Below, piece after piece: positions 6,769 to 14,765 of a stretch of 49,009 nucleotides of DNA. This DNA is from Alphaproteobacteria bacterium. GTDB lineage: Bacteria; Pseudomonadota; Alphaproteobacteria; Micavibrionales; UBA2020. The stretch spans positions 1 to 49,009 of the forward strand of contig WGNE01000009.1 in NCBI GenBank assembly GCA_016124645.1, read 5' to 3'. The translations under genes and the position numbers were made by a program. The number at the start of each line of letters is the position of its first letter. The first letter of the stretch is position 1. Below the pieces are notes generated by a model that saw nothing but the letters and a program-made list of their open reading frames with translations, did no database searches and had not been told where the DNA came from.

Positions 6769-8885
6769 GCCTTAAAACCGCCTATACCGCCCGCGAACTG
6801 GCCGAGCTGCATCTGGATGGATTGCCATCGACGGAATTCCGCATCCGCGAGTTCGCGAAGCGCTCGGGCTGGCCCGTCGCGGGCAAAGTCGGAAAGGCCG
6901 CTCTTTATCGCCTGCCTGCCGAGTACCAGGTCCAGCTCCACGAAGTCCTCTCATCTCCTTCCGACAACGCCGCCCCGCCCGCGACTACGTCGAAAAGCGA
7001 CCTGCGCCTCAATGCCCGCGCGCTTATCGTGACAGAGTTCAAGGCGCACGTCCGCCGCAGCGGCTTGCCGCTGACCAAGGCCGAGCCCGGCTTCATGGCG
7101 CTCTATGCCGCACAGCGGACGAGCGGCGCAGAACATCCTTTCCCGCGCTGGCTCTTCAACGTCTATCCATCCTTCAGTGTGTCCAGCCTGCGCAATTGGC
7201 GCGGCAAAGCCGCCGATCCGCGCGCGCTGCGCGACGGCTACGGCAACCGCCGTGGACAGAGCATCCTCGCCCGCGCCGAGGGCGGCGCGGTCGCCTCGGC
7301 CATCGCCGCCATCATCTGCGAGCGCCAGCTGCTCGCGGCCGGGCATATCCGCGATCTCATCCGCATGGACTTCGGCACGGTGCTGCAGCTCGAAGGCCGC
7401 GAGGTGCCGCTGCCGAAGATCCGCGCCTTCGAGCGGTACATCGAGGGGTGGAAGCGCGACAACCCGGAACTCCTCGAGCGCGCCGTCAACCCGGACGGCT
7501 GGAAGAACAAGTACATGCTCGCGCTCGGCAAGGCTGACGCCGACATCCACCGCCTCAACCAGCGCTGGGAGATCGACGCGTCCCCGATGGACGTCATGTG
7601 CACGGACGGGCGGCATCTGATTTACGCGCTCATCGACATCTGGTCTCGCAGGCTCATGATCCACGTCTCCCGGACCGCGACGACCGAAGGGTCGCTCCAG
7701 CTGGTCCGCAAGGCCATCATGGCATGGGGAGTGCCGGATGAGATCAAGACCGACAACGGCTCCGACTTCAAGTCCTTCCGCTTCCGCTCGGCGCTCGGTT
7801 CCAACGGGCTCAACGTCCCCCTCACCGTCAGCGGCCCCTTCCAGCCCTGGAAGAAGGCCTTCGTCGAGCGCGTCATCGGTACCTTCCAGCACAGCTTTGC
7901 GGCCACGCAGCCCGGCTTCGTCGGCCACTCGGTCGCCGACCGCAAGAAGATCGAGGGGGTCAAGAGCTTCGCCGACAACCTCGGCAGCGGGACGGAGGCG
8001 AAGTTCCAGGTCGCGCTCACCCATAGTGAGCTGCAGGAGCGCATCGACACATGGGTCGCTGGCTTCTACCACCAGCAGCCCCATAGCGGCCTTGGCGGCC
8101 AGACGCCCTTCGCCCGCGCCGCCAGCTCCACCGTCAAGCCGCGCATGGTCGCGGACGTGCGCGCCCTCGACATTCTGCTGGCTCCCGTTGCCGGGCATCG
8201 CCGCGTCGGAAAGAAGGGGCTGCGTATCGAGGGCGGCCGGTTCTGGCACGAGACGCTGGGGCTCTACATGGGCAAGGACGTCTATGTGCGCCACGATCCT
8301 GCCGACATGGGCCGGGTCTATGTCTTCGACATGGACGAAAAATTCATCTGCGAGGCGCAGGACTTCACCCGCCTGGGAGCGGACCGCGCCACGGCCGCCA
8401 GCGCCGCCAAGGCCGCGCAGCGCAAGGCGATCAACGAGCAATTCGCGCAGGTCCGCAAGACTGTGCGCGCGGAATACAGCGCGGAGAAGATGGCGGAGAA
8501 ATTCTTCTCCGACCAGGCGCGCGCGGCCGCGAAGGTCACGACCTTCCCGCGCCAGACTGAAACCTATACCACGCCGTCCCTCGACGAGGCGGCGCGGGCC
8601 GTGACGAAGGAGCGCATCGCGCCCTGCCGCACGGCGGAGCAAAACGCCCGGCAAGAGGCGTTCGTCGAAGACTACGAGAACTTCCAGCGTAAATCGGCAC
8701 AAAGGCAAAAAAGCAACGTCGAGCGATGGAAGGACCGCGCCCGCGACATCGAGGCGCGTCTTGAGGCAGGTAACCCCGTCAGCGAAGTGGACGCCGCATG
8801 GCTCGCCACGATGAAGACGGAAAGCTGGTTTCAGGCGTGGAAAAACCTCGAGGACTATAAAGCGGCGATGACAGAGGGGCAATAA
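6765..8885 (+). CDS. MuA-type transposase (DDE recombinase)
   Basis: A 706-aa transposase (Mu A is 663 aa). Residues 1-75 form the winged-helix end-binding domain (YTARELAELHL, FRIREFAKRSGWP). The catalytic core shows Asp271 in WEIDASPMD, Asp330 in KTDNGSDF and Glu368 in AFVERVIG, spaced as in Mu A (269, 336, 392). A beta-barrel Mu C-terminal domain follows at about 450-540 and a charged helical tail after it, where Mu A binds MuB and ClpX. It performs strand cleavage and transfer at the prophage ends. The start is GTG with AAGGGGGG upstream, overlapping the previous stop. Confidence 0.96.
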   Translation: MSLKTAYTARELAELHLDGLPSTEFRIREFAKRSGWPVAGKVGKAALYRLPAEYQVQLHEVLSSPSDNAAPPATTSKSDLRLNARALIVTEFKAHVRRSGLPLTKAEPGFMALYAAQRTSGAEHPFPRWLFNVYPSFSVSSLRNWRGKAADPRALRDGYGNRRGQSILARAEGGAVASAIAAIICERQLLAAGHIRDLIRMDFGTVLQLEGREVPLPKIRAFERYIEGWKRDNPELLERAVNPDGWKNKYMLALGKADADIHRLNQRWEIDASPMDVMCTDGRHLIYALIDIWSRRLMIHVSRTATTEGSLQLVRKAIMAWGVPDEIKTDNGSDFKSFRFRSALGSNGLNVPLTVSGPFQPWKKAFVERVIGTFQHSFAATQPGFVGHSVADRKKIEGVKSFADNLGSGTEAKFQVALTHSELQERIDTWVAGFYHQQPHSGLGGQTPFARAASSTVKPRMVADVRALDILLAPVAGHRRVGKKGLRIEGGRFWHETLGLYMGKDVYVRHDPADMGRVYVFDMDEKFICEAQDFTRLGADRATAASAAKAAQRKAINEQFAQVRKTVRAEYSAEKMAEKFFSDQARAAAKVTTFPRQTETYTTPSLDEAARAVTKERIAPCRTAEQNARQEAFVEDYENFQRKSAQRQKSNVERWKDRARDIEARLEAGNPVSEVDAAWLATMKTESWFQAWKNLEDYKAAMTEGQ

Positions 8886-8908
8886 AAAAGCCCGGCATGG
8901 TGCCGGGC
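8884..8908 (-). terminator. Rho-independent terminator facing leftward between A and B
   Basis: A perfect 8-bp stem (GCCCGGCA and TGCCGGGC, loop TGG) has six A on its left side and no T run on its right. It is therefore a terminator for minus-strand RNA, opposite to the genes. It would stop antisense transcripts before they enter the transposase gene. On the plus strand it is only a hairpin between A and B and might slow mRNA decay. Confidence 0.65.
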
Positions 8909-8930
8909 GACAATAGATGGAGAAGCACGA

Positions 8931-9683
8931 ATGTCTGTTACCAACCTTAAAACTAAAGACGCACACGGCGGTGGCGCTGCCGCGCTGCAGAACATGGAGA
9001 TGCTCGACGGCCTGGTCGTGAAGTCGATCAACCGCGAGGAACACCTGCCGGGCATCGTCGGGTTTTCCGGCCCCTCCGGCTTCGGCAAGTCGACGGCCGC
9101 CGCCTTCGTCGCCGCGAGGCGGCAGGCCGCCTACATCGAATGCCGGTCCGTCTGGACGAAGAAGGCTTTCCTCGAGAACCTCGCCCGGCTGCTGGGCATC
9201 GCCCCGCGCAAGACCATCAACGAGCTGCTGGAGCAGGCGACGGAGGAGCTGGCCATGACGCAGCGCCCGCTGCTGATCGACGAATTCGACCACGCCATCG
9301 ACCAGAACCTCATCGAACTGGTCCGCGACATCTACGAGCTGGCGAAAAGCCCGATCATCATCATCGGAGAGGAACGCCTGCAGATGAAGCTGAAGAAGTG
9401 GGAACGTTTCGACGGCCGCGTCTTCACCTGGGCGCAGGCGCTGCCCGCCGACATGGCGGATGCCCGCGCGCTGAATGCGCACTACAAGCCGGGCCTGCTG
9501 GTCGAGGACGACCTGCTCGAGGAGGTCGTGAACGTCTCGCGCGGCTCCGTCCGCCGCATCGTCACTAACCTCAACGAGATTGCCATCTTCGCCCGCGCCG
9601 AGGGGGTCAAGAAGATCGGAAAGGCGCAATGGGCCGGGCAGCCGCTTTATACCGGCAAGCCCCTGCCCATGCGCGAATGGTGA
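8931..9683 (+). CDS. MuB-type AAA+ ATPase, target-DNA activator
   Basis: A 250-aa ATPase. Walker A GPSGFGKST is at residues 47-55 and Walker B LLIDEFD at 114-120, followed by a sensor region (IIIIGEERL) and a C-terminal helical domain. MuB coats target DNA, hands it to MuA and gives target immunity. Mu B is 312 aa with an N-terminal helix-turn-helix before Walker A; here Walker A starts at residue 47, so that domain is absent, as in many Mu-like phages. A GGAGAAG precedes the ATG. Confidence 0.93.
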   Translation: MSVTNLKTKDAHGGGAAALQNMEMLDGLVVKSINREEHLPGIVGFSGPSGFGKSTAAAFVAARRQAAYIECRSVWTKKAFLENLARLLGIAPRKTINELLEQATEELAMTQRPLLIDEFDHAIDQNLIELVRDIYELAKSPIIIIGEERLQMKLKKWERFDGRVFTWAQALPADMADARALNAHYKPGLLVEDDLLEEVVNVSRGSVRRIVTNLNEIAIFARAEGVKKIGKAQWAGQPLYTGKPLPMREW

Positions 9684-9688
9684 GGCAG

Positions 9689-10243
9689 ATGGCCATGACG
9701 AAGAAAAAGACCGAAGACCTGACGCCCGACCAGCAAGGCATGTGGACGGCCATGCGCCGCTGCAAGACCTTCACGGTCGTCGGCCTCGCTCAGGCGACCG
9801 GCGCGCGGAACCCGGCAGTCAAGAGCCTGCTCTGGCTGCTGGTCCGCACCGGATACGTCACAGCCGCCCGGACCGGCACCTACGTGCTGGTCCGGGACAC
9901 CGGCCCGGATCTGCCCGACATTGCCGCGGATGCCGCGCCACCGACGGGCGCGGAGCGCATGTGGGCGGCGATGAAGGTGCTGAAGATCTTCACCGTCCTC
10001 GATCTCTCCTTTCCGGCCGAGGTCACGCCCAAGGCCGCGCGCAGCTACTGCAGCTACCTGTGCAAGGCGCAATACCTGCGGCACAACGCCAAGTCCGGCC
10101 GTGCGCAGGAGATCGTCTACACCTTCAACCCGCGCATGAATACCGGCTTCAAAGCGCCGCAGGTGCGGCGCAGGAAGAACGGGCGCGTCGTCTTCGATCC
10201 CAACCTCGGCCGGATCGTCTGGCCGGAAAGCGAGGCAGCATGA
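9689..10243 (+). CDS. Protein with two winged-helix-like repeats
   Basis: A 184-aa protein containing an internal duplication. MWTAMRRCKTFTVVGLAQATG (about residue 17) and MWAAMKVLKIFTVLDLSF (about residue 90) start two similar units of about 65 residues, each with a helix-strand-helix-helix layout and a terminal strand pair. This resembles winged-helix DNA-binding units. The start is chosen at 9689 with TGAGG upstream; 9695 is also possible. It sits just after MuB in the early operon. A regulatory role is inferred. Confidence 0.65.
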   Translation: MAMTKKKTEDLTPDQQGMWTAMRRCKTFTVVGLAQATGARNPAVKSLLWLLVRTGYVTAARTGTYVLVRDTGPDLPDIAADAAPPTGAERMWAAMKVLKIFTVLDLSFPAEVTPKAARSYCSYLCKAQYLRHNAKSGRAQEIVYTFNPRMNTGFKAPQVRRRKNGRVVFDPNLGRIVWPESEAA

Positions 10244-10629
10244 AAGCGACCAACCCGAAAGCCATCCCGCCCGCCGAAACCGTCGCCGCCTGCTGGGGCA
10301 AAGACGCCCCGGCATGGGTGCGAAAGCTGGCCGCGTTCTGCGAGAACGAAGGGCAGGCCTCCGTCGCCCGCCGCATGAAATGCAGCGGCAGCACGGTCAA
10401 CATGGTGCTGAAGAACAACTACAAGGCCAGCCTGGACGCCATTCAAAAGCGCTTTGAAATGGCCGTGAAGGACGCGGTGATCTGCCCCGTTCTGGGCGAG
10501 ATCGACGGCGGCACCTGCCTCGACTGGCAAAAGAAGACCTATTGTCCGGCGAACCACCACGTCGTGCGCATGTATCGCGCCTGCCGGTCCTGCCCCAACA
10601 ACCTCAAAAAGGGAGACCCCAAGCCATGA
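10240..10629 (+). CDS. Helix-turn-helix plus Cys-rich zinc protein
   Basis: A 129-aa protein. Residues about 25-60 hold a helix-turn-helix (GQASVARRMKCSGSTVNMVL). The C-terminal half has Cys in CPVLGEIDGGTC, YCPANHH and CRSCPNN, which fits a zinc-binding knuckle. The combination is common just after MuB in Mu-like phages and is taken as a regulator. It is coupled to both neighbours by 4-bp overlaps. Confidence 0.7.
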   Translation: MKATNPKAIPPAETVAACWGKDAPAWVRKLAAFCENEGQASVARRMKCSGSTVNMVLKNNYKASLDAIQKRFEMAVKDAVICPVLGEIDGGTCLDWQKKTYCPANHHVVRMYRACRSCPNNLKKGDPKP

Positions 10630-10889
10630 TTTCACGTGATATCGCTGGGCTGCGCCGCTATCTGCTGCGCTATATCGATGCACACCCCAATCTGGAACTG
10701 CACATCCCCCACCGCCAGAACAGCGTCTACGTCATCGAGGCTCTGGAAGTCATCGAGGAGAAGATGCGCGCGTTCGAGAACCAGGTCGTGCCGCCGCATC
10801 TGCGCCCGGCGCAACCCCTTGACGATGTCAAGGTCGTCGATTTTTCCAAATGGAAAGCAACCAACCACTCGAAAAAGAAAGGTGCCTGA
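10626..10889 (+). CDS. Small early protein of unknown function
   Basis: An 87-aa protein with an N-terminal helical half and a basic C-terminus (KWKATNHSKKKGA). It overlaps the zinc protein by 4 bp. No family is recognised. A GGGAG lies before the ATG at 10626. Confidence 0.6.
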   Translation: MISRDIAGLRRYLLRYIDAHPNLELHIPHRQNSVYVIEALEVIEEKMRAFENQVVPPHLRPAQPLDDVKVVDFSKWKATNHSKKKGA

Positions 10890-10892
10890 ACC

Positions 10893-11513
10893 ATGATCAA
10901 CCCCACCCCTTCAACTGAATTCCTGACCGACGCGCAGGGCCGCAAGATCGCGGCCGAGAGCGTGAAAGCCGAGGACCGTCTGGAGAACGACTTCGTGCTC
11001 GAGCTTTTCGCCAAAGCGCAGGCCATCAGCGGCGAGCTGGCAGATTTCAAGAAGACGGCCTTCGAGGTGACGGACGTTTTCATGCAGCTGCTCGCCGAGC
11101 AATATCACGTAAAAAAAGGCGGTAAGAAGGGAAACGTCACCTTCACTTCATACGATGGTATGACGAAGATCCAAGTCAGCAATGCAGACTTTATCGTTTT
11201 CGGCCCGCAGCTTAAAATCGCCCAAGAGCTGATCGGCGACTTCATCAAGGAAGAAGCCGAGGGCGGGATTTCCGACAGTCTCAAAACGCTGGTCTTCAAC
11301 GCCTTCCGCGTTGACAAGGAAGGCCGCGTCAACAAGGCGGAGATCCTCGCCCTGCGGCGCTACGACATCAAGTCGGAAATCTGGGCGAAGGCGATGGAAG
11401 CGATCAACGACAGCATCCGCGTCTCGGCCACCAAGCGCTATATCCGCTTCTACCGCCGCCCTTCCATCGACGCGGACTTTCAGGCGGTCAACCTCGATCT
11501 GGCGAAGGTGTGA
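10893..11513 (+). CDS. DUF3164 family phage protein
   Basis: A 206-aa protein that matches the DUF3164 layout: an N-terminal GRKIAAESVKAEDRL, a long helical middle, and the C-terminal segment AEILALRRYDI ... WAKAMEAINDSI ... KRYIRFYRR. The family is almost confined to the early region of Mu-like phages. Its biochemical role is not established. GAAAGGTG is suitably placed before the ATG. Confidence 0.85.
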   Translation: MINPTPSTEFLTDAQGRKIAAESVKAEDRLENDFVLELFAKAQAISGELADFKKTAFEVTDVFMQLLAEQYHVKKGGKKGNVTFTSYDGMTKIQVSNADFIVFGPQLKIAQELIGDFIKEEAEGGISDSLKTLVFNAFRVDKEGRVNKAEILALRRYDIKSEIWAKAMEAINDSIRVSATKRYIRFYRRPSIDADFQAVNLDLAKV

Positions 11514-11515
11514 TC

Positions 11516-11761
11516 ATGGAAGCCACATGCGAAAAATACAACTATCGCGGCCAGCGCAAAGGTGCCGGGTTCCTCACCAAGGAGATGGAAATCGCCCATG
11601 TCCGCGACGGCGAAACGCAGGAAGACCTTCTCGGGTTCACTTTCCACGTCGGCGACAAGGAATATCTCTTCGCTGTCCCCCTGGATGTCGCTGAGAAAAT
11701 TGCCGCCACTCTTCCCTCTCTATTGCCTAAAATTCGCCACGGCATCACGGAGGAACACTGA
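11516..11761 (+). CDS. Small early protein of unknown function
   Basis: An 81-aa protein, short strands then a helix (LLGFTFHVGDKEYLFAVP, LDVAEKIAATLPSLLPKI). ATG 11516 is preferred over GTG 11510 because GAAGGTG is better spaced. The next gene has a similar strand-then-helix layout, so the two may be diverged copies. Confidence 0.55.
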   Translation: MEATCEKYNYRGQRKGAGFLTKEMEIAHVRDGETQEDLLGFTFHVGDKEYLFAVPLDVAEKIAATLPSLLPKIRHGITEEH

Positions 11762-12003
11762 TGAAAGTCGTCCCGATAAAAACCGCCGAAACGATACCGT
11801 TCACCCCTGTCTTCCCGGATACCTACGGCTATACCCTCTGCACCATCGAGGGGTATCCAGAGGTCTATATCGCGGCCTGCACGGTTTTTGATGATAAACG
11901 CCTTTGCTTTTGCATCCCGGCGAAGTGCATACCGGATATGATCCTCGCTTTGCAGCGCTGCCTCGAGCGCGCGCCGCCGGTAAAAAAGGGGGAGATGAAC
12001 TGA
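11761..12003 (+). CDS. Small Cys-containing early protein of unknown function
   Basis: An 80-aa protein with five Cys (LCTIE, AACTV, LCFC, KCIP, RCLE), enough for a metal site, although no clear CxxC pair is seen. It overlaps both neighbours by one base (TGATG). Its central strands and final helix resemble the preceding gene product. Confidence 0.55.
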   Translation: MKVVPIKTAETIPFTPVFPDTYGYTLCTIEGYPEVYIAACTVFDDKRLCFCIPAKCIPDMILALQRCLERAPPVKKGEMN

Positions 12004-12203
12004 TGACACCGCAATACGCCCGCGATTATATCAGCCGCTTCCACCTCATCATCGGCGCTCCATCCCCCATCAGCTATGTCGACACGACAGCGGGGCTCAT
12101 CGATATTGAGAATATGACGGATGAACGCGCCGTCTGGCTCGCGCGAGAACTGCAACGCATGGAAGCCGAAGCCGGTCGCCCGGAGGGAGTGCCCGTACAG
12201 TGA
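12003..12203 (+). CDS. Small early protein of unknown function
   Basis: A 66-aa protein (MTPQYARDYISRFH ...) that starts on the stop of the gene before and ends overlapping gemA by 4 bp. AAAAGGGGGAGATG gives a good Shine-Dalgarno. No family is recognised. Confidence 0.55.
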   Translation: MTPQYARDYISRFHLIIGAPSPISYVDTTAGLIDIENMTDERAVWLARELQRMEAEAGRPEGVPVQ

Positions 12204-12871
12204 TCGACGCCAAGATCAAGAACGGCCTGATCGGCAAGGTCCACGTTGCGAAAAAGCAGCTGGCGATGGCGGAGGACAGCTACCGCGCCATGCTTCAGCG
12301 CATCACCGGCCGCAGCAGCTGCTCGGCCATGACGCTGAAACAGCTCGAGGACGTGGTCGCGGAATTCAAGCGCCTCGGTTTCAAACCGAAACCGCCCAAG
12401 CGGGCCGGGCAGCGCAAGCAGGCCGACGGGGCGCAGGCTACCATGATCCGGGCACTCTGGCTGGATCTACATAACCTCGGCGCGGTCGCCGATCCTTCGG
12501 AGGAGGCGCTGAACGCTTTCGTGAAACGCAGCTGCAAGGTGCCAGCCCTGCAATGGATCGACCCTTACCAAGCCGACAGGGTCATCAAGGCGCTGCGCGG
12601 ATGGCTGGAGCGGATCGGCTTTGCCGCGCCTGATGCCGATATGGTCAAGCGGATCGCGTGGCTGCGGCATCGCCAAGGCTGCGACGACGGGCATCATTTC
12701 GATACTGCCATTGCCTGGAAGATCGCCGTCATCAAGCACCAGTTCGTGCTGCTGGAGATGGAGGAATACGAGGACGACCCTCTGTTCATCGCGGCGGACA
12801 ACCTCGACCAGGTCATCGCGGCCTTCGGCCGGTCGATCCGCGTCATGCTCGACGCGCGGGAGCGCGCATGA
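12200..12871 (+). CDS. gemA: GemA/gp16 family regulatory protein (DUF1018)
   Basis: A 223-aa protein of the DUF1018 family. The N-terminal block KKQLAMAEDSYRAML ... ITGRSSCSAMTLKQLEDVV and the central IRALWLDLHNLGAV are the family signature. In Mu, GemA affects host gene expression and DNA supercoiling. Residues 95-140 (FVKRSCKVPALQWIDPYQA) are also typical. The start is GTG at 12200, overlapping the previous stop. The mor-like gene follows with a 4-bp overlap, as in other Mu-like phages. Confidence 0.87.
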   Translation: MIDAKIKNGLIGKVHVAKKQLAMAEDSYRAMLQRITGRSSCSAMTLKQLEDVVAEFKRLGFKPKPPKRAGQRKQADGAQATMIRALWLDLHNLGAVADPSEEALNAFVKRSCKVPALQWIDPYQADRVIKALRGWLERIGFAAPDADMVKRIAWLRHRQGCDDGHHFDTAIAWKIAVIKHQFVLLEMEEYEDDPLFIAADNLDQVIAAFGRSIRVMLDARERA

Positions 12872-13263
12872 CCAAGCCTCCCGTCATGCTTCCTGACGTG
12901 CTGCTGGAGGGATTGTCGGAAAACCCGACAATCGCCAGCGTGACGGCGATCATCGGCGAGGAGCTTATGGGCCAGCTCTCGGCCGATCTCGGGGGAATGT
13001 CCATCACTTTGAGCCGCGATCCCGGCCCCGCGAACCCGGTGGCCGCCAGCATCGGGCTGGACGCCGCGCGGAAAATCGGTCAAGTTTACGCAGGGATGAA
13101 CTTTGAGATCCCGCTTCGCGCCGGAGTGAAGGCGCTGATCATGGCCTTGCTCAACGAGGGCACCGCCGTTAACCAGATAGCCCGTCGGCTCCGGGTTTCC
13201 CGCCGCATGATTTACAAAGTCATGAAGGGCTACAAAGACCCCAACCAATTCGATCTTTTCTAG
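12868..13263 (+). CDS. mor: Mor/C-family transcription activator of late genes
   Basis: A 131-aa protein, near the length of Mu Mor (129 aa). Residues 65-90 are the dimerisation part (ARKIGQVYAGMNFEIP), and the C-terminal helix-turn-helix is TAVNQIARRLRVSRRMIYKV. Mor and C bind dyads that overlap the -35 region and recruit RNA polymerase to promoters without a -35 box. Only one member is present here, so it probably drives all late promoters. The two TGTAACC dyads in the prophage are its likely targets. It is the last gene of the early operon. Confidence 0.9.
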   Translation: MTKPPVMLPDVLLEGLSENPTIASVTAIIGEELMGQLSADLGGMSITLSRDPGPANPVAASIGLDAARKIGQVYAGMNFEIPLRAGVKALIMALLNEGTAVNQIARRLRVSRRMIYKVMKGYKDPNQFDLF

Positions 13264-13267
13264 CCCC

Positions 13268-13291
13268 CCCTTGTAACCCCGGTTACAAGGG
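13268..13291 (+). promoter_or_regulatory. Late promoter 1: perfect 24-bp dyad, probable Mor site
   Basis: The arms CCCTTGTAACC and GGTTACAAGGG are perfect inverted repeats around CC, five bases after the mor stop. The centre is 44.5 bp before the lysozyme ATG. A -10-like CATCAT is at 13312-13317 and no -35 box is seen. The core TGTAACC-N2-GGTTACA recurs at 21454 with the same spacing to a start codon. Confidence 0.8.
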
Positions 13292-13323
13292 CAGCCTTCG
13301 CGCGCGGATGGCATCATCTTTCT

Positions 13324-13953
13324 ATGAAAGACGACGTTTCATCTTCATCTGTGACTCCAAAAAACCTCGCGCCGGGGCAGTTCCGCCTTGAAGCCCCGGC
13401 GCGCCTTTCTTCGCTCCCGAAGCTGGGCAATCTGGGGTTTGACGCGGCAATGGCCATTGTGGCCATGCAGGAGGGCATCTACAGCGACGACGCGAACGAC
13501 GCGGGCGGGCCGACGAAGTACGGCTGGAGCCTGCGCGCCGCGCGCCAGTACGGGATGGAATTCGACGTCGATCACGACGGGGACGTCGATATCTACGACA
13601 TTCGAAAGCTCGAGCCGCTCAAGGCCGTCCAGGAATTCCGCCTGCACTTCTGGCCTGCCGTCTATGAACAGCTGCCGCCGCAGATCGCCAGCAAGGCCTT
13701 TTCCTTCGCCGTCAACATGGGGCCGCACTTCTCGCACGTCCTGCTGCAGCGCGCGGTCCGCGCCTGCGCCGACGCCATCGCGGAGGACGGGGCGCTGGGG
13801 CCGCGCTCCATCGCCGCTGTCAACGCCATCTACCAGCCCTCCCTGCTGGCCGCCTACCGCTCCGAAGCGGCGGGCTATTACCGGCTGATCGCTGCAAAGA
13901 ACACCGCCTCCGGCAAGTTCATCGGGGGCTGGCTGAACCGTGCCTACTACTGA
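13324..13953 (+). CDS. Endolysin, glycoside hydrolase family 108
   Basis: A 209-aa muramidase. The GH108 signature EGIYSDDANDAGGPTKYG carries the catalytic Glu50. A peptidoglycan-binding-type domain follows from about residue 120 (FSFAVNMGPH, LGPRSIAAVN). Between them, DVDHDGDVDIYD at about residues 80-91 has the spacing of an EF-hand or dockerin calcium loop. It has no signal peptide, so a holin or other route must release it. The ATG has no useful Shine-Dalgarno and lies right after the predicted transcription start. Confidence 0.9.
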   Translation: MKDDVSSSSVTPKNLAPGQFRLEAPARLSSLPKLGNLGFDAAMAIVAMQEGIYSDDANDAGGPTKYGWSLRAARQYGMEFDVDHDGDVDIYDIRKLEPLKAVQEFRLHFWPAVYEQLPPQIASKAFSFAVNMGPHFSHVLLQRAVRACADAIAEDGALGPRSIAAVNAIYQPSLLAAYRSEAAGYYRLIAAKNTASGKFIGGWLNRAYY

Positions 13954-13986
13954 TTTCAACAACGCTTCAAAAAGGAGACCATCATC

Positions 13987-14550
13987 ATGCGTTTCAAACA
14001 CTTGCTCATCGCCCTCGCCGTCGTCGCCGTCACCTCCCTCTTTCCCCCCGTCGTGGCGCATCATGCCTGGGCGGCAGATACGGCAACGGCGGTACCGGCC
14101 GCCGTCGCCACGCCAGCTTCCCCGGTCGCAGCGGCGGCAACGCCCGCCCCGGCAGCCATCGCGACGACGGGCTATGCGGTCAACCTCAAGGCGCAGGCGG
14201 GGACGCTGATCCCCTACATCTTCTCCGCGATTGGCGCGGTTATCCTGCCGATCCTCGGCTGGCTTTTCGGCTCGAAGGGGAAAATCAAGCTCGGCGACGA
14301 AGCCGTGACGGCACTCGACGCCGTCATCAATCAGGCGCTTGCCTTCGCGCAGACCAAGACCTTGACGGCCGTCCAGGGCATGAAAGACCCGGAGGTGCAT
14401 AACCAACTGGTCGCCACGGCCCTCAACTTCACGCTGGCGCAGGTTCCGACGCTCATCGGGCATCTCAACCTCACGCCCGAGCAGGTTCAGGCCAAAGTCG
14501 CGGCCGCGCTCGACGCCAAGACCAGCGGCATATCGCCGACGGGGGCGTGA
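13987..14550 (+). CDS. Holin-like membrane protein
   Basis: A 187-aa protein with an N-terminal hydrophobic segment (LLIALAVVAVTSLFPPVV) that may be a signal sequence, an Ala/Pro/Thr-rich linker to about residue 60, and a membrane span at about 72-94 (LIPYIFSAIGAVILPILGWLF). The C-terminal helices (VATALNFTLAQVPTLIG, LTPEQVQAKVAAAL) resemble the LLH holin family. It lies directly after the endolysin. AAAGGAG precedes the ATG. Holin activity is inferred from position and topology. Confidence 0.65.
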   Translation: MRFKHLLIALAVVAVTSLFPPVVAHHAWAADTATAVPAAVATPASPVAAAATPAPAAIATTGYAVNLKAQAGTLIPYIFSAIGAVILPILGWLFGSKGKIKLGDEAVTALDAVINQALAFAQTKTLTAVQGMKDPEVHNQLVATALNFTLAQVPTLIGHLNLTPEQVQAKVAAALDAKTSGISPTGA

Positions 14551-14765
14551 TGCCTGCCTTCCTCGGCGACCTTCTGGTCAAGCTGCTGGACTTCCTCAAG
14601 CCGCTGGCCTTCTGGCTCTACATCAAGCGATCCACCAACATCGAAGCGGAAAAAGATGTCCTCGACGACGCAAACAAGAAAAAGAAGGCGCAGCTGGATA
14701 TTGCCAATGGTCCTGCTGATCAGCCTTCAGACGTTCTTGACAGCATGCGATCTGGCGACCTCTGA
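14550..14765 (+). CDS. Small membrane protein, possible inner-membrane spanin
   Basis: A 71-aa protein with a hydrophobic N-terminus (LLVKLLDFLKPLAFWLYI) and a charged helical tail (NIEAEKDVLDDANKKKK). The C-terminal half overlaps, in another frame, a lipoprotein gene. Such nesting is typical of spanin pairs (Rz/Rz1), but the periplasmic part is shorter than usual. It starts on the holin stop (TGATG). Confidence 0.55.
   Translation: MPAFLGDLLVKLLDFLKPLAFWLYIKRSTNIEAEKDVLDDANKKKKAQLDIANGPADQPSDVLDSMRSGDL

Noticed and set aside
6951-9629. An 892-codon minus-strand frame opposite the transposase and MuB
   Set aside because: It runs against two proteins with full catalytic motifs and has the Arg/Ala/Gly-rich look of a shadow frame.
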